Positions 1 to 7,326 are shown, numbered from the stretch's first letter. The stretch is DNA of 22,539 nt from DATFWK01 sp035259345 (GCA_035259345.1 DATFWK010000008.1:1-22539); one strand, 5' to 3'. The notes: generated by a model not told the origin, from the letters alone. Program-made: numbers and translations.

Positions 1-288
1 CCCCATCCGAGCTGGGGCGAGGAGGCGGCCGCGATCCGGTCGGCGACGGTGGCCTCCGTCCGCGAGACGGTCGACGCGCTCCAGCGCGCCGGCGTCAGCG
101 CCCAGGGCGAGGTGATGGACGGCGCCGCGCCGGCGGCGGTCCGTGACGCCGTCGGCATCTTCCGCCCGGACCTCGTGCTGCTCGGCGACTACCCGGGAGA
201 GGACCAGGACGCCCTGCGCCGCGCCGCCCGCGGCGCGGACGTCGAGGGCCTCGCCCCCGAGCCCGCGGCCGGCGCCGCGCCCGCCTGA
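1..288 (+). CDS. Universal stress protein-like fragment (C-terminal part)
   Basis: The reading frame is open from the window edge to TGA at 286-288, so only the last 95 residues are visible. A helix-like stretch (IRSATVASVRETVDALQRAG) is followed by a strand carrying GEVMDG, then AAVRDAV and a FRPDLVLLGD strand. This order resembles the middle of a universal stress protein or UspA-like alpha/beta fold, where a residue pair after LVLLG would lead into the nucleotide loop. The usual G-2x-G-9x-G(S/T) ATP loop is not recognisable; instead there is an acidic, Ala/Pro-rich tail. The stop overlaps the ATG of the oxidase subunit III gene by one base (TGATG), so the two are probably cotranscribed and translationally coupled. 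The family assignment is tentative. Confidence 0.45.
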   Translation, partial: PHPSWGEEAAAIRSATVASVRETVDALQRAGVSAQGEVMDGAAPAAVRDAVGIFRPDLVLLGDYPGEDQDALRRAARGADVEGLAPEPAAGAAPA

Positions 289-896
289 TGGCCACCGACG
301 TCGCACGCTCGGCAGCGACGAGGCGCGCCGTCCCGCGGCGTCAGCCGCTCTCGATCGGCGTCGTCGGGATGTGCATCTTCATTGGCTCGGAGGTGATGCT
401 CTTCGCCTCCTTCTTCACCGCGTACTTCTTCGCACGGTCGAACGCGCCGGTCTGGCCGCCGGTCTTCACCCACGGCGAGCAGTTCGAGCTACCGAAGAAC
501 ATCACCGCCGTCAACACGGGGATCCTGGTGTTCTCGAGCTTCACGGTCTGGTGGGCGGAGCACTGCATGAAGCACGGGGACCGCAAGGGGCTCGTGCGCG
601 GCCTCGCCGTGACCATGATGCTCGGGGCGACGTTCCTGATCATCCAGATCAACGAGTACGCCCACATCGGGTTCTCGCCGCAGGACGGCATCTTCGGGAC
701 GGTCTTCTACTGCCTGACCGGCCTCCACGGCGCGCACGTGTTCATCGGCCTGAACGCGCTCTTCTACACGTTCAACCGGGCCCGGGTGGGCGAGTTCAGC
801 CCGGGCCATTCCGGGCCGCTCATGGCGGCGTCGATCTACTGGCACTTCGTCGACATCGTCTGGGTGTTCCTGTTCACCGTCGTCTACCTCATCTGA
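288..896 (+). CDS. ctaE: Cytochrome c oxidase subunit III
   Basis: This 202-residue polytopic membrane protein is subunit III of an aa3-type heme-copper oxidase, which supports the catalytic subunit I in the plasma membrane. Family hallmarks are visible: SIGVVGMCIFIGSEVMLFASFFTAYF in the first helix, NTGILVFSSFTVWWAE in the second, LTGLHGAHVFIG in the fourth and YWHFVDIVWVFLFTVVYL in the last. I count about five hydrophobic helices, the short bacterial form rather than the seven-helix mitochondrial form. The ATG overlaps the upstream stop (TGATG), and the stop lies one base before the GTG of a cytochrome c gene, placing it inside an oxidase operon whose subunits I and II should lie to the left of the window. 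Confidence 0.93.
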   Translation: MATDVARSAATRRAVPRRQPLSIGVVGMCIFIGSEVMLFASFFTAYFFARSNAPVWPPVFTHGEQFELPKNITAVNTGILVFSSFTVWWAEHCMKHGDRKGLVRGLAVTMMLGATFLIIQINEYAHIGFSPQDGIFGTVFYCLTGLHGAHVFIGLNALFYTFNRARVGEFSPGHSGPLMAASIYWHFVDIVWVFLFTVVYLI

Positions 897-897
897 C

Positions 898-1392
898 GTG
901 CGGCGCCTGCTCGTCCACTGGCGGGTCCTCGGCGCCGCCGCGCTCGCGGCAGGCGTGCTGACCCTCGCCGCCTGCGGCGGCAGCGGTAGTGGCAGCGGCG
1001 GGGTCGAGGGCGACCTCGTCAACGGGAAGCAGAAGTTCACCGTCACCTGCGGCAGCTGCCACCAGCTCGAGGCCGCGGGGACGAAGGGCCTGACGACGAT
1101 CACGGTGACGAGCGGGGATGCGAAGGGCAGGAGCGTGCCGGTTCCCAACCTCGACAACGCCTTCCGCGGCGCCCGCCAGCAGGGCTTCAAGGACTCCGAG
1201 TTCCAGGGCGTCGTCGAGGACTGGATCCGGAACGCCGAGCCGCCCATGCCGCGCGACCTCCTGACCGGGAACGACGCCCGGGACGTCGCCGCCTTCGTGG
1301 CCACCGTGGCCGGGCGCTCGCCCGAGAGCACCATCGAGGCGACGCCGAAGCCCAAGGAGCCGCCCGCCTACCTGCCTGGATATACGCCGTAG
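898..1392 (+). CDS. Lipoprotein monoheme cytochrome c
   Basis: The 164-residue product starts with a basic n-region and hydrophobic core ending in LAAC (Cys26), a lipobox, so it is probably lipid-anchored on the outer face of the membrane. A Gly/Ser-rich linker follows, then one heme attachment site CGSCH (Cys51, Cys54, His55) and a candidate distal ligand Met117 in PPMP. The remaining helix (ARDVAAFVATVAG) is typical of the C-terminal helix of class I cytochromes c. The GTG start lies one base after the subunit III stop, so it is likely an electron donor or accessory of that oxidase. A roughly 15-residue insert between CGSCH and the PVPNLDNAF segment is longer than in compact c-type domains. 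The C-terminal tail is rich in Pro and Lys. Confidence 0.9.
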   Translation: MRRLLVHWRVLGAAALAAGVLTLAACGGSGSGSGGVEGDLVNGKQKFTVTCGSCHQLEAAGTKGLTTITVTSGDAKGRSVPVPNLDNAFRGARQQGFKDSEFQGVVEDWIRNAEPPMPRDLLTGNDARDVAAFVATVAGRSPESTIEATPKPKEPPAYLPGYTP

Positions 1393-1401
1393 CCCCGTCG
1401 T

Positions 1402-1422
1402 GCCGCCCGGCCGGCGGGCGGC
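1402..1422 (+). terminator. GC-rich hairpin after the cytochrome c gene
   Basis: GCCGCCC (1402-1408) pairs perfectly with GGGCGGC (1416-1422) across a 7-nt loop, 10 bases after the cytochrome c stop. There is no U-tract, so an intrinsic terminator is only suggested. It separates the oxidase operon from the candidate promoter at 1432. Confidence 0.4.
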
Positions 1423-1431
1423 GACCCAGGG

Positions 1432-1437
1432 TAGCCT
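1432..1437 (+). promoter_or_regulatory. Candidate -10 box for a leaderless SDR transcript
   Basis: TAGCCT fits the actinobacterial TANNNT -10 consensus and ends exactly 6 nt before the ATG at 1444, so transcription would begin at or next to the start codon. No clear -35 hexamer is seen. The TAG is also an in-frame stop, which rules out an upstream start. Confidence 0.5.
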
Positions 1438-1443
1438 CGTGGC

Positions 1444-2139
1444 ATGCCGGGGACGCTCGACGGCTGTCGCTGCATCGTGACGGGCGCGTCCCGGGGGGTG
1501 GGGCGCGCGGTCGCCGAGGCCTACGCCGGGGGCGGCGCGCGGGTCGTGGCGACCGCGACCAGCGCGGACCACCTCACCTCCCTGCGCGCCGCGGCCGGGC
1601 CGGACGTGACCGCGGTGGCCCTCGACCTTCGCGACGCGGCGTCCGTCGACCGCGCGGCCGCCGAGGCCGTGGCGACGCTCGGGCGGGTGGACGTGCTGGT
1701 GAACAACGCCGGGCTGCTCGGGGTGCGCGCCCCGCTCGCCGACTACCCACTCGAGGTGTGGGACGAGGTGCTCGCGGCGGGCCTGACCGGCACGCTGCGC
1801 CTCATCCAGCGGGTGCTGCCGGGCATGACCGACGGCGGGGCGATCGTCAACGTCACCTCCGGCGCGGCCGGCCGCCCGACGTGGGGCGCCTACGCCGTCG
1901 CCAAGCTCGGCATCGACGGGATGACCCGGATGCTGCGCGAGGAGCTCGCCGACCGGCGCATCCGCGTCGTGGCGATCAACCCCGGCCCCACCCGCACCGC
2001 GATGCGCGCGGCGGCCTACCCGCGTGAGGACCCGGCGACCGTGCCGCACCCGGCGTCGCGGGTCGGGCCCTTCCTCGCCGTGGCGGCCGGCGCGGACCCC
2101 GGATGGCTCGTGCAGGCCGCGGAGTGGGCCGGCGCGTGA
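1444..2139 (+). CDS. Short-chain dehydrogenase/reductase (SDR)
   Basis: The 231-residue protein is a classical SDR, an NAD(P)-dependent oxidoreductase with a single Rossmann domain. The cofactor loop TGASRGVG is at residues 13-20, the NNAG motif at 87-90, and the catalytic Ser139, Tyr150 and Lys154 sit in NVTSG and YAVAK. PGPTRTAM at 190-197 follows the usual PG motif, where Thr residues contact the nicotinamide amide. Length is near the 250 typical of the family; the C-terminal substrate-loop part is slightly short. The substrate cannot be read from sequence. It is the first gene of an operon: its TGA overlaps the GTG of the VanX-like gene (GTGA at 2136). Confidence 0.9.
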   Translation: MPGTLDGCRCIVTGASRGVGRAVAEAYAGGGARVVATATSADHLTSLRAAAGPDVTAVALDLRDAASVDRAAAEAVATLGRVDVLVNNAGLLGVRAPLADYPLEVWDEVLAAGLTGTLRLIQRVLPGMTDGGAIVNVTSGAAGRPTWGAYAVAKLGIDGMTRMLREELADRRIRVVAINPGPTRTAMRAAAYPREDPATVPHPASRVGPFLAVAAGADPGWLVQAAEWAGA

Positions 2140-2825
2140 TCGCGGCAGGGCGGCCCATTCCGCGCCTGCGCGGCATCGACGGCTGGCGAGGGGTCCCGAT
2201 CCAGGCGGTCGTCGAACCGCTCGTCGCCGTCGACGACGTTGGCGGGCGCGTGCGCCAGGACCCCCAGTACCACGCGCGGGGCCTCCCGGGGACGATCCCC
2301 GCCTGCCTGGTGCGGGAGGGCATCGCCGAACGACTTGAGGCGGCCGCCGCGTCGCTGGCCGACGGCCTCACGCTGGTCGTCTGGGACGGCTACCGCAGCC
2401 TCGAGACGCAGGCCGCCCTCTACGACGGCTTCGTGGCATCGCTCGAGGCCCAGCACCCGGACTGGCCGCGCGAGCGGCTCGAGCGCGAGGCAGCCCGATA
2501 CGTAACGCCGCCGCTCACCCGGCCGGAGAGCCCGCCGCCGCACCTGACAGGCGGCGCGGTGGACCTGACGCTCGGCGACGGCGACGGGCGGCCCCTCGAC
2601 CTCGGGACGCCGTTCGACGCCTTCGTGCCGGAGGCCGGGGCGCTCGCCCTGGAGGACCGCCCGGGCGGCGCGAGGGATCTCAGGCGCACGCTCTTCTGGG
2701 CGATGGCGGGGCAGGGCTTCACCGTGTATGCCGAGGAGTGGTGGCACTTCGACCTCGGCGACCAGTTCTGGGGGGTCGTCCGCGAGCGTCCGGCGAGGTA
2801 CGCGGCGGCGGACCCGCCCGCGTGA
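2136..2825 (+). CDS. VanX-like D-alanyl-D-alanine dipeptidase (peptidase M15D)
   Basis: The 229-residue product matches zinc D,D-dipeptidases, which cleave D-Ala-D-Ala. Visible active-site elements are the arginine of WDGYRS (Arg87), the zinc motif H-x6-D (His136, Asp143 in HLTGGAVDL), and EEWWH, supplying the catalytic base Glu201 and third zinc ligand His204. Spacing of all three agrees with the VanX family. I chose GTG at 2136, which overlaps the SDR stop as GTGA; an in-frame ATG at 2103 would add 11 Arg/Gly-rich residues lying wholly inside the SDR gene. No signal peptide is visible, so it is probably cytoplasmic. No vanH or vanA homologue is adjacent, so peptidoglycan dipeptide recycling is more likely than glycopeptide resistance. 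Confidence 0.85.
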   Translation: MIAAGRPIPRLRGIDGWRGVPIQAVVEPLVAVDDVGGRVRQDPQYHARGLPGTIPACLVREGIAERLEAAAASLADGLTLVVWDGYRSLETQAALYDGFVASLEAQHPDWPRERLEREAARYVTPPLTRPESPPPHLTGGAVDLTLGDGDGRPLDLGTPFDAFVPEAGALALEDRPGGARDLRRTLFWAMAGQGFTVYAEEWWHFDLGDQFWGVVRERPARYAAADPPA

Positions 2826-4033
2826 GCCGGACGACCGCGGCCCAGCGGCGCCTCCTGGCGCTGGCCGTCGGCTCGCAGGCGTCGATCTCGATCGCATCGT
2901 GGGGCCTCGGGGCGCTCGGCCCCGAGCTGCGCGACGAGTTCGACCTCTCGGCGGCTGCCCTTGGCGCGCTGCTCGCGACGGTCTTCATCGGCAACGCCCT
3001 GGTGCTCGTGCCGGCCGGGATGATCGTCGACCGCATCGGCCCGCGGCAGCCGCTGATCGTCGGAGGGATCGCCTCGGGGGCGCTCCTGGTGCTGGCCGGC
3101 CTCGCGGGCACGGCCTGGCTGCTCGGGACCTGCCTCTTCGCTTACGGGGTCGTCAGCTCGATCGTCGCCGTCGCGGGGACCGTCTCCGTGTTCCACGGGT
3201 TCGACGCCCTCCGGCGCGGCATGGCGCTCGGCGTACGCCAGATGGCCGTCTCCCTCGGGGGGCTCATCGCTGCCGGCCTCTTGCCGGGCATGGCGGCGAT
3301 CGGGGGCGTCCGCCTCTCGTTCATCACGAGCGGCCTCCTCGCGGGCGTGTTCGCGGCCGGCTTCGGCCTGGCGTCGCCGCGTGGCGCGCTCGCCGCGGGG
3401 GGCGGCCGCGCCCGTGACTTCAGCGCCGTCATCCGCACGCCCGGGATCCCGCGCCTGATCGTCGTCGCGCTCATCGACGTGACCGTGCTCACCTCCGTGC
3501 TCGTCTTCTCCGTCCCGGCCATCAACGACGAGGGCGCCTCGACGGCGGTCGGCGCGGCGCTGTTTGCGATCGTGAGCGTCTCGGCGATGGTCGCGCGGCT
3601 CACCTGGGGCCGCGTGGCCGACCTCGGCCTCGGCACGCGCCGGCGGGCGACGCTGCGGGACGTCGGGCTCGTCGCGACCGTCGGGGCGCTGCTCTACTGG
3701 GCGGCCACGCCGCTCGGGCCCCCGGTGCAGCTCCCGGTCATGGCCATCTTCGCCTTCGGCGCGATGGGCGCCAACGGCGTCATCTACCTCATGGCGGGCG
3801 AGCTGGCCGGCGCCCGCCGGGCGGGGCAGGCCGTCGGGCTCATGTCGATGGCGCTCTTCGGCGGCGGGGCGCTCGCCGCCGTGCCGCTCGGCGTCCTCGC
3901 CGACCGGGCCGGCTTCACCGCCCTCTGGCCGACCGCCGCGCTGCTCGCGGTGCTGGGCGTCCTGGTGACGCTCGGCCTGCCGCGGCCGGTGGCGGTCGCG
4001 CCCGCAAGTGCTCCGCCCCAGGAGTTCGGTTGA
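2822..4033 (+). CDS. Major facilitator superfamily transporter
   Basis: The 403-residue protein has about twelve hydrophobic helices in two halves separated by a basic cytoplasmic loop (near SPRGALAAGGGRARDF). After helix 2 the segment GMIVDRIGPRQPLIVGG corresponds to the MFS motif G-x3-D-R-x-G-R-R, and its second-half counterpart GRVADLGLGTRRRATL is also present. The GTG start overlaps the upstream stop (GTGA at 2822). A longer frame begins upstream but lies inside the dipeptidase gene and lacks hydrophobic character. The substrate is unknown; the operon partners hint at uptake or export of a small peptide or amino-acid-like compound, which is inference only. Confidence 0.88.
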   Translation: MSRTTAAQRRLLALAVGSQASISIASWGLGALGPELRDEFDLSAAALGALLATVFIGNALVLVPAGMIVDRIGPRQPLIVGGIASGALLVLAGLAGTAWLLGTCLFAYGVVSSIVAVAGTVSVFHGFDALRRGMALGVRQMAVSLGGLIAAGLLPGMAAIGGVRLSFITSGLLAGVFAAGFGLASPRGALAAGGGRARDFSAVIRTPGIPRLIVVALIDVTVLTSVLVFSVPAINDEGASTAVGAALFAIVSVSAMVARLTWGRVADLGLGTRRRATLRDVGLVATVGALLYWAATPLGPPVQLPVMAIFAFGAMGANGVIYLMAGELAGARRAGQAVGLMSMALFGGGALAAVPLGVLADRAGFTALWPTAALLAVLGVLVTLGLPRPVAVAPASAPPQEFG

Positions 4034-4071
4034 GGTCCGGCGTGCGAACGGCCAGCCGGGCAAGGACGCAG

Positions 4072-4104
4072 CCTGCGCCCCATCTCTGGGCATATGGGCG
4101 CAGG
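4072..4104. terminator. Stem-loop between convergent genes
   Basis: CCTGCGCCC (4072-4080) pairs perfectly with GGGCGCAGG (4096-4104) across a 15-nt loop, in the 169-bp gap between the MFS gene (plus) and the zinc ribbon gene (minus). The position fits a bidirectional terminator, but there is no T-tract on either side. Nothing else in 4034-4202 is recognisable as a gene. Confidence 0.4.
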
Positions 4105-4202
4105 CGAGGACACAGCTCCGGAGGCTGAGGGCCGAGACCGCATACCGGACCCGGCCGAGCCGTGCAGCCGCCGGAGGCAATCGAGGCTTCTGGGGCGGAG
4201 TA

Positions 4203-4463
4203 CTAGGGAGGGATGACCTCGCCACGCGGGCCCACGCGGGCCCGCGCGCAGCTGCAGCCGGCCCCGCACGCGTGCCCGCCGAAGCCTGTGACACGCGGCT
4301 CGGGCCGGTCCCGGGCGGGGCGGGAGGTCACGAAGCCGGTGAAGCGCTGCCGCGCCTCGCCGCCGCAGCCCGGGCACGCGCGATCCTCGTCCCGCAGGAA
4401 GCCCTGGCGGAACGCCTCGAACCGCAGCCCGCAGCCATCGCACTCGAGGTCGTAGCTCGGCAT
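4203..4463 (-). CDS. FmdB-type zinc ribbon protein
   Basis: The 86-residue protein begins MPSYDLECDGCGLRFE, the classic opening of the FmdB / putative regulatory protein family, and has a four-cysteine zinc ribbon (Cys8, Cys11, Cys30, Cys33). The tail adds HACGAGCSCARA (His64, Cys66, Cys70, Cys72), a second candidate metal-binding cluster. The family is named after a regulator near formamidase genes, but the biochemical role is poorly defined. The gene lies 29 bases downstream of the alcohol dehydrogenase on the same strand and is probably cotranscribed with it. Confidence 0.82.
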   Translation of the reverse strand: MPSYDLECDGCGLRFEAFRQGFLRDEDRACPGCGGEARQRFTGFVTSRPARDRPEPRVTGFGGHACGAGCSCARARVGPRGEVIPP

Positions 4464-4492
4464 CTCGATCCGTCCGGCCGGCTAAGCGGCGT

Positions 4493-5566
4493 TCACGTCG
4501 TGATCGCCACCTTCAGCACGCCGTCCTCCTGGTTGGAGAAGAGCGGGTAGGCCTCCTCGATCTGGTCCAGGTCGAAGCGATGGGTGATCAGCTGCTTCAG
4601 GTCGAGCCGCCCGGCCGAGACCATCGACATGAGCGCGCGCATCCGCTCCTTCCCTCCCGGGCACAGCGTCGTGCGGATGTCCACGTCGCCGATGCCGTAG
4701 ACGAACGCCTCCAGCGGGATCGTGACCTTGTCGCCGTAGACGCCGAGCGACGAGACCACCCCGGCCGGCCGCACCGAGCGCATGCAGTTCTCGAAGGTCT
4801 CCTGGATGCCGAGCGCCTCGATGGCGACGTCCGCCCCCCGGCCCTCGGTCAGCGACTTGACCTTCGCGCACGGGTCCTCCTGCGTGTAGTCGATGACGAT
4901 GTCCGCCCCCATCTTCTTGGCCATCTCGAGCCGCACCGGGTTCGAGTCGACGCCGATGATCAGGCTCGCCCCCATGAGCCGTGCCCCGGCGGTCGCGCAG
5001 AGCCCGATCGGCCCCTGCGCGTAGACCACGACGGAGTCGCCGATCTTCACGTTGGCCGTCTCCGCCGCGGAGATGCCGGTCGAGGCGATGTCGGTGACGA
5101 ACATCACTTCCTCGTCGCTCACGCCGTCGGGGATCTTCGCCAGGTTGGCCTGCGCGTAGGGCACGCGGAAGTAGTCGGCCTGGACGCCGTCGGCCGAGTT
5201 GCCGAGCCGCCAGCCGCCGATGATCCCCCACGTGTCCTCGAAGCCCGCGCACTGGGAGAAGTCGCCGTGCTGGCAGAAGTAGCAGGCGCCGCAGGGAGTG
5301 ATGGCGCCGACGACGACCCGGTCGCCGACGGCGTAGCCCTGCACGGCGTCGCCGAGCTGGTCGATCACGCCCACCGGCTCGTGCCCGACGATGCGCCCGT
5401 TCGCGACCGGGTACTCCTCGCGCCATATGTGCGAGTCGGTGCCGCAGATCGTGGTCGTCGTCACGCGCACGATCGCGTCCGTTGGCCCGCACGCCGGCTT
5501 GGCGACCTCCTCGATGTGGATGTCGTGCTTCCCCCGGAAGACCGCCGCCCGCATCGTGTCCGCCAT
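4493..5566 (-). CDS. Zinc-dependent medium-chain alcohol dehydrogenase
   Basis: The 357-residue protein belongs to the medium-chain dehydrogenase family. Catalytic zinc ligands are Cys41 (CGTD), His62-Glu63 (GHE) and Asp159 (TDIASTG); a complete structural zinc site is present at Cys92, Cys95, Cys98 and Cys106. The nucleotide loop AQGPIGLCA lies near 183-191 and Asp207 (GVDSNP) ends the second strand, which favours NAD over NADP. LCPGG near 311 and Asp as third zinc ligand resemble secondary-alcohol / threonine-type dehydrogenases. ATG at 5566 has a purine-rich AAGGGG about 5 nt upstream. It lies 49 bases downstream of the phosphodiesterase gene, with a strong hairpin between them, and precedes the FmdB-like gene. 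The substrate is not deducible. Confidence 0.9.
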   Translation of the reverse strand: MADTMRAAVFRGKHDIHIEEVAKPACGPTDAIVRVTTTTICGTDSHIWREEYPVANGRIVGHEPVGVIDQLGDAVQGYAVGDRVVVGAITPCGACYFCQHGDFSQCAGFEDTWGIIGGWRLGNSADGVQADYFRVPYAQANLAKIPDGVSDEEVMFVTDIASTGISAAETANVKIGDSVVVYAQGPIGLCATAGARLMGASLIIGVDSNPVRLEMAKKMGADIVIDYTQEDPCAKVKSLTEGRGADVAIEALGIQETFENCMRSVRPAGVVSSLGVYGDKVTIPLEAFVYGIGDVDIRTTLCPGGKERMRALMSMVSAGRLDLKQLITHRFDLDQIEEAYPLFSNQEDGVLKVAITT

Positions 5567-5590
5567 GTCGTCCCCTTCCCCGTTGGTTCA

Positions 5591-5619
5591 CTGAGGGCGG
5601 CCGCGGCCGCCCGGCTCAG
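5591..5619 (-). terminator. Long GC palindrome at the end of the phosphodiesterase gene
   Basis: GGGCGGCCG (5595-5603) and CGGCCGCCC (5604-5612) form a perfect 18-bp palindrome, flanked by CTGAG and CTCAG that extend the stem with a 3-nt bulge. It overlaps the phosphodiesterase stop (5616-5618). It may attenuate transcription into the alcohol dehydrogenase gene; no T-tract follows. Confidence 0.4.
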
Positions 5620-6350
5620 TCCCGGGCGGAGGCCGTCCCCCGCTCGGCAGCGCGCATCTGGCGCTCGACCTCGACGAGCGCCGCGATGCGGTTCGTGACC
5701 ACCCCGTTCACCCCGGCCTCGATGAGCCGCCGCATCTCGGCGTCGTCGTCCACGGTCCACGCGAACACGCCGTAGCCGTGGCGGCGGAGGTTGTCCACCA
5801 GGTCCGGGTTGGCCAGCTTGGAGGGAATGCCGAAGCCGGCCATCGCGGTGAAGCTCCCCGGGTCGCCCATCGCCAGGCCGGCCAGCCCGGCCGCCGAGTC
5901 CACCAGGTGGATCACCGGCGAGCCCGGGCGGAGCTCCTCGAGGGTCTCCCAGACCTCGGGCAGGAACGAGATGTAGGAGACGCTGTCCACCATGTCGGCC
6001 TGCTGGACCGCGGCGACCGCCGGGTCCGTCGCCTCGACCTCCTTGAGGTCGAGGTTCACGCGCACCCGCCCCCGGGCGAGCTCCAGGACCTCCTCGACCC
6101 GGGGGATGCGCTCGCCCTCGCCGGCGTCGAGCTTGCGTGCCTCGGCCGCGGTGATGTCGCGCAGGAGGCCGGTGCCGTTGGTCGTGCGGTCGAGCTCGGC
6201 GTCGTGGAGCACGAGGAGCGCGCCGTCCGAGCTCAGGCGGACGTCCGCCTCGATGACGTCGGCGCCGAGCTCCACCGCCCGCTCGAAGGCTGCCAGCGTG
6301 TTCTCGGGCAGCTCCGCCGAGGCGCCCCTGTGCGCGACCTTCCAGAGCAT
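5616..6350 (-). CDS. Glycerophosphodiester phosphodiesterase
   Basis: The 244-residue protein hydrolyses glycerophosphodiesters to glycerol 3-phosphate and an alcohol, based on family knowledge. Metal and catalytic residues are visible: AHRG (His7, Arg8), PENT at 15-18, IEADV (Glu34, Asp36), LHD (His49, Asp50), NLDLK around 99-103 and the C-terminal AWTVDD. This is a full-length TIM-barrel GDPD domain with no signal peptide, so it is probably cytoplasmic. ATG at 6350 directly opens the domain and follows a TAGACT box by 7 nt. The gene is divergent from the UbiA gene and upstream of the alcohol dehydrogenase. Confidence 0.92.
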   Translation of the reverse strand: MLWKVAHRGASAELPENTLAAFERAVELGADVIEADVRLSSDGALLVLHDAELDRTTNGTGLLRDITAAEARKLDAGEGERIPRVEEVLELARGRVRVNLDLKEVEATDPAVAAVQQADMVDSVSYISFLPEVWETLEELRPGSPVIHLVDSAAGLAGLAMGDPGSFTAMAGFGIPSKLANPDLVDNLRRHGYGVFAWTVDDDAEMRRLIEAGVNGVVTNRIAALVEVERQMRAAERGTASARD

Positions 6351-6357
6351 GGCCCCC

Positions 6358-6363
6358 AGTCTA
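6358..6363 (-). promoter_or_regulatory. Candidate -10 box for a leaderless phosphodiesterase transcript
   Basis: On the minus strand TAGACT is followed by 7 nt and then the ATG at 6350, the geometry expected of a leaderless actinobacterial promoter. No -35 match is evident. Confidence 0.45.
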
Positions 6364-6426
6364 CGCGCAGCCGAGAGCCCCGGCCGGGCGCTTCCGGCAC
6401 CGGCGGGAGGCCCGCCGGGGCCCCGC

Positions 6427-6432
6427 TAACAT
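6427..6432 (+). promoter_or_regulatory. Candidate -10 box for the ubiA-ccm-hem cluster
   Basis: TAACAT is followed by 6 nt and then GTG at 6439. Its TAA is an in-frame stop 12 nt before the start. A leaderless mRNA beginning at the GTG is likely; no -35 match is evident. Confidence 0.5.
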
Positions 6433-6438
6433 CCGCGC

Positions 6439-7326
6439 GTGGCCACATCGCGCGCCGCCGCACCGGCCCACGGGCTCGCGCTCGTCCCGGCCTTCTTCGG
6501 GCTGGTGCGATTCGCGCACACCGTCTTCGCGCTGCCGTTCGCACTCGCCGGCGCGCTGCTCGCGGAGATGGCGGTGCCGCCGGCCGCGACGCTGGGCTGG
6601 ATCCTGCTCGCGATGGTCGGCGCGCGGTCGTTGGCGATGGCGCTCAACCGGCTGATCGACGCGCGGATCGACGCGCGCAACCCGCGCACGGCGCGGCGGG
6701 AGCTCCCTGCAGGGCGGCTCTCGACGGCCCAGGTGGCCGTGTTCTGCGCGCTCTCACTGGCCGCGCTGCTGGTGGCGGTGAGCCAGCTGCCCTCGATCAC
6801 CTGGTACCTCTGGCCGATCCCGGTGGCGGCCTTCGTCGCCTATCCCTACACGAAGCGGTTCACCTGGGCGTGCCACCTGGTGCTCGGCTGCACGATTGGC
6901 ATCGCGCCGGTCGGCGCCTGGATCGCGGTCACCGGCTCGTTCGCCCTCGCGCCGATCCTGCTCGGGGTCGCGGTCGCCTGCTGGATCGCCGGCTTCGACG
7001 TGATCTACGCGCTGCTCGACGTCGACTTCGACCGCGCGAACGGCATCCACTCGGCGCCGGCGCGCTTCGGGCCGCGCGGGGCCCTCTGGATGACGCGCTC
7101 CCTGCACCTGGCCGCGATTGGGCTCTTGGCGGGCACCGGCGTGGCGGCCGGTGCCGGGGCGATCTACCAGGCCGGGGTCGCGGTCTGCGCCGCGGTGCTC
7201 GCCTACGAGAACGCGATCGTCGCCGGCGGGGACCAGCGCCGGGTCCAGGCGGCGTTCGGCAATGCCAACATGGTGCTCTCGATGACCTACCTCGCGTTCG
7301 TGCTTGCGGAGGTCGTGCTCACCTGA
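6439..7326 (+). CDS. mqnP: UbiA-family polyprenyltransferase, MqnP-like
   Basis: The 295-residue, roughly nine-helix membrane protein is a UbiA-type aromatic prenyltransferase. Both Asp-rich motifs are present: NRLIDARIDARN (Asn70, Asp74, Asp78) and DVIYALLDVDFD (Asp187, Asp194, Asp198), which bind the prenyl diphosphate through magnesium. The NPRTARRELPAG segment and DxxYxxxDxxFD pattern match the 4-hydroxybenzoate octaprenyltransferase-like branch that includes MqnP of the futalosine menaquinone route. I favour MqnP because actinobacteria use menaquinone, but UbiA-type activity on another substrate cannot be excluded. It opens the heme/cytochrome cluster, and its TGA overlaps a CTG start of the next gene. 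Confidence 0.82.
   Translation: MATSRAAAPAHGLALVPAFFGLVRFAHTVFALPFALAGALLAEMAVPPAATLGWILLAMVGARSLAMALNRLIDARIDARNPRTARRELPAGRLSTAQVAVFCALSLAALLVAVSQLPSITWYLWPIPVAAFVAYPYTKRFTWACHLVLGCTIGIAPVGAWIAVTGSFALAPILLGVAVACWIAGFDVIYALLDVDFDRANGIHSAPARFGPRGALWMTRSLHLAAIGLLAGTGVAAGAGAIYQAGVAVCAAVLAYENAIVAGGDQRRVQAAFGNANMVLSMTYLAFVLAEVVLT

Noticed and set aside
2103..2135. ATG at 2103 as the start of the VanX-like gene
   Set aside because: It lies inside the SDR gene and adds only Arg/Gly-rich residues; GTG at 2136 forms the GTGA overlap seen at other junctions.
4110..4180. Possible TPP or c-di-GMP riboswitch because of CTGAG and GGACGCAG-like pieces
   Set aside because: The conserved cores cannot be assembled in order, and the segment lies downstream of two convergent genes rather than upstream of a start.
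2420..4294. A 624-codon open frame on the minus strand opposite the dipeptidase and MFS genes
   Set aside because: Its translation is Arg/Asp/Glu/Pro/Gly-rich low complexity typical of the antisense frame of GC-rich genes, and both plus-strand genes have clear family motifs.
5778..7322. Upstream extension of the ccmA frame by over 500 codons
   Set aside because: It covers the antisense of the phosphodiesterase and an alternative frame of the UbiA gene; only the part from 7323 shows ABC ATPase sequence.
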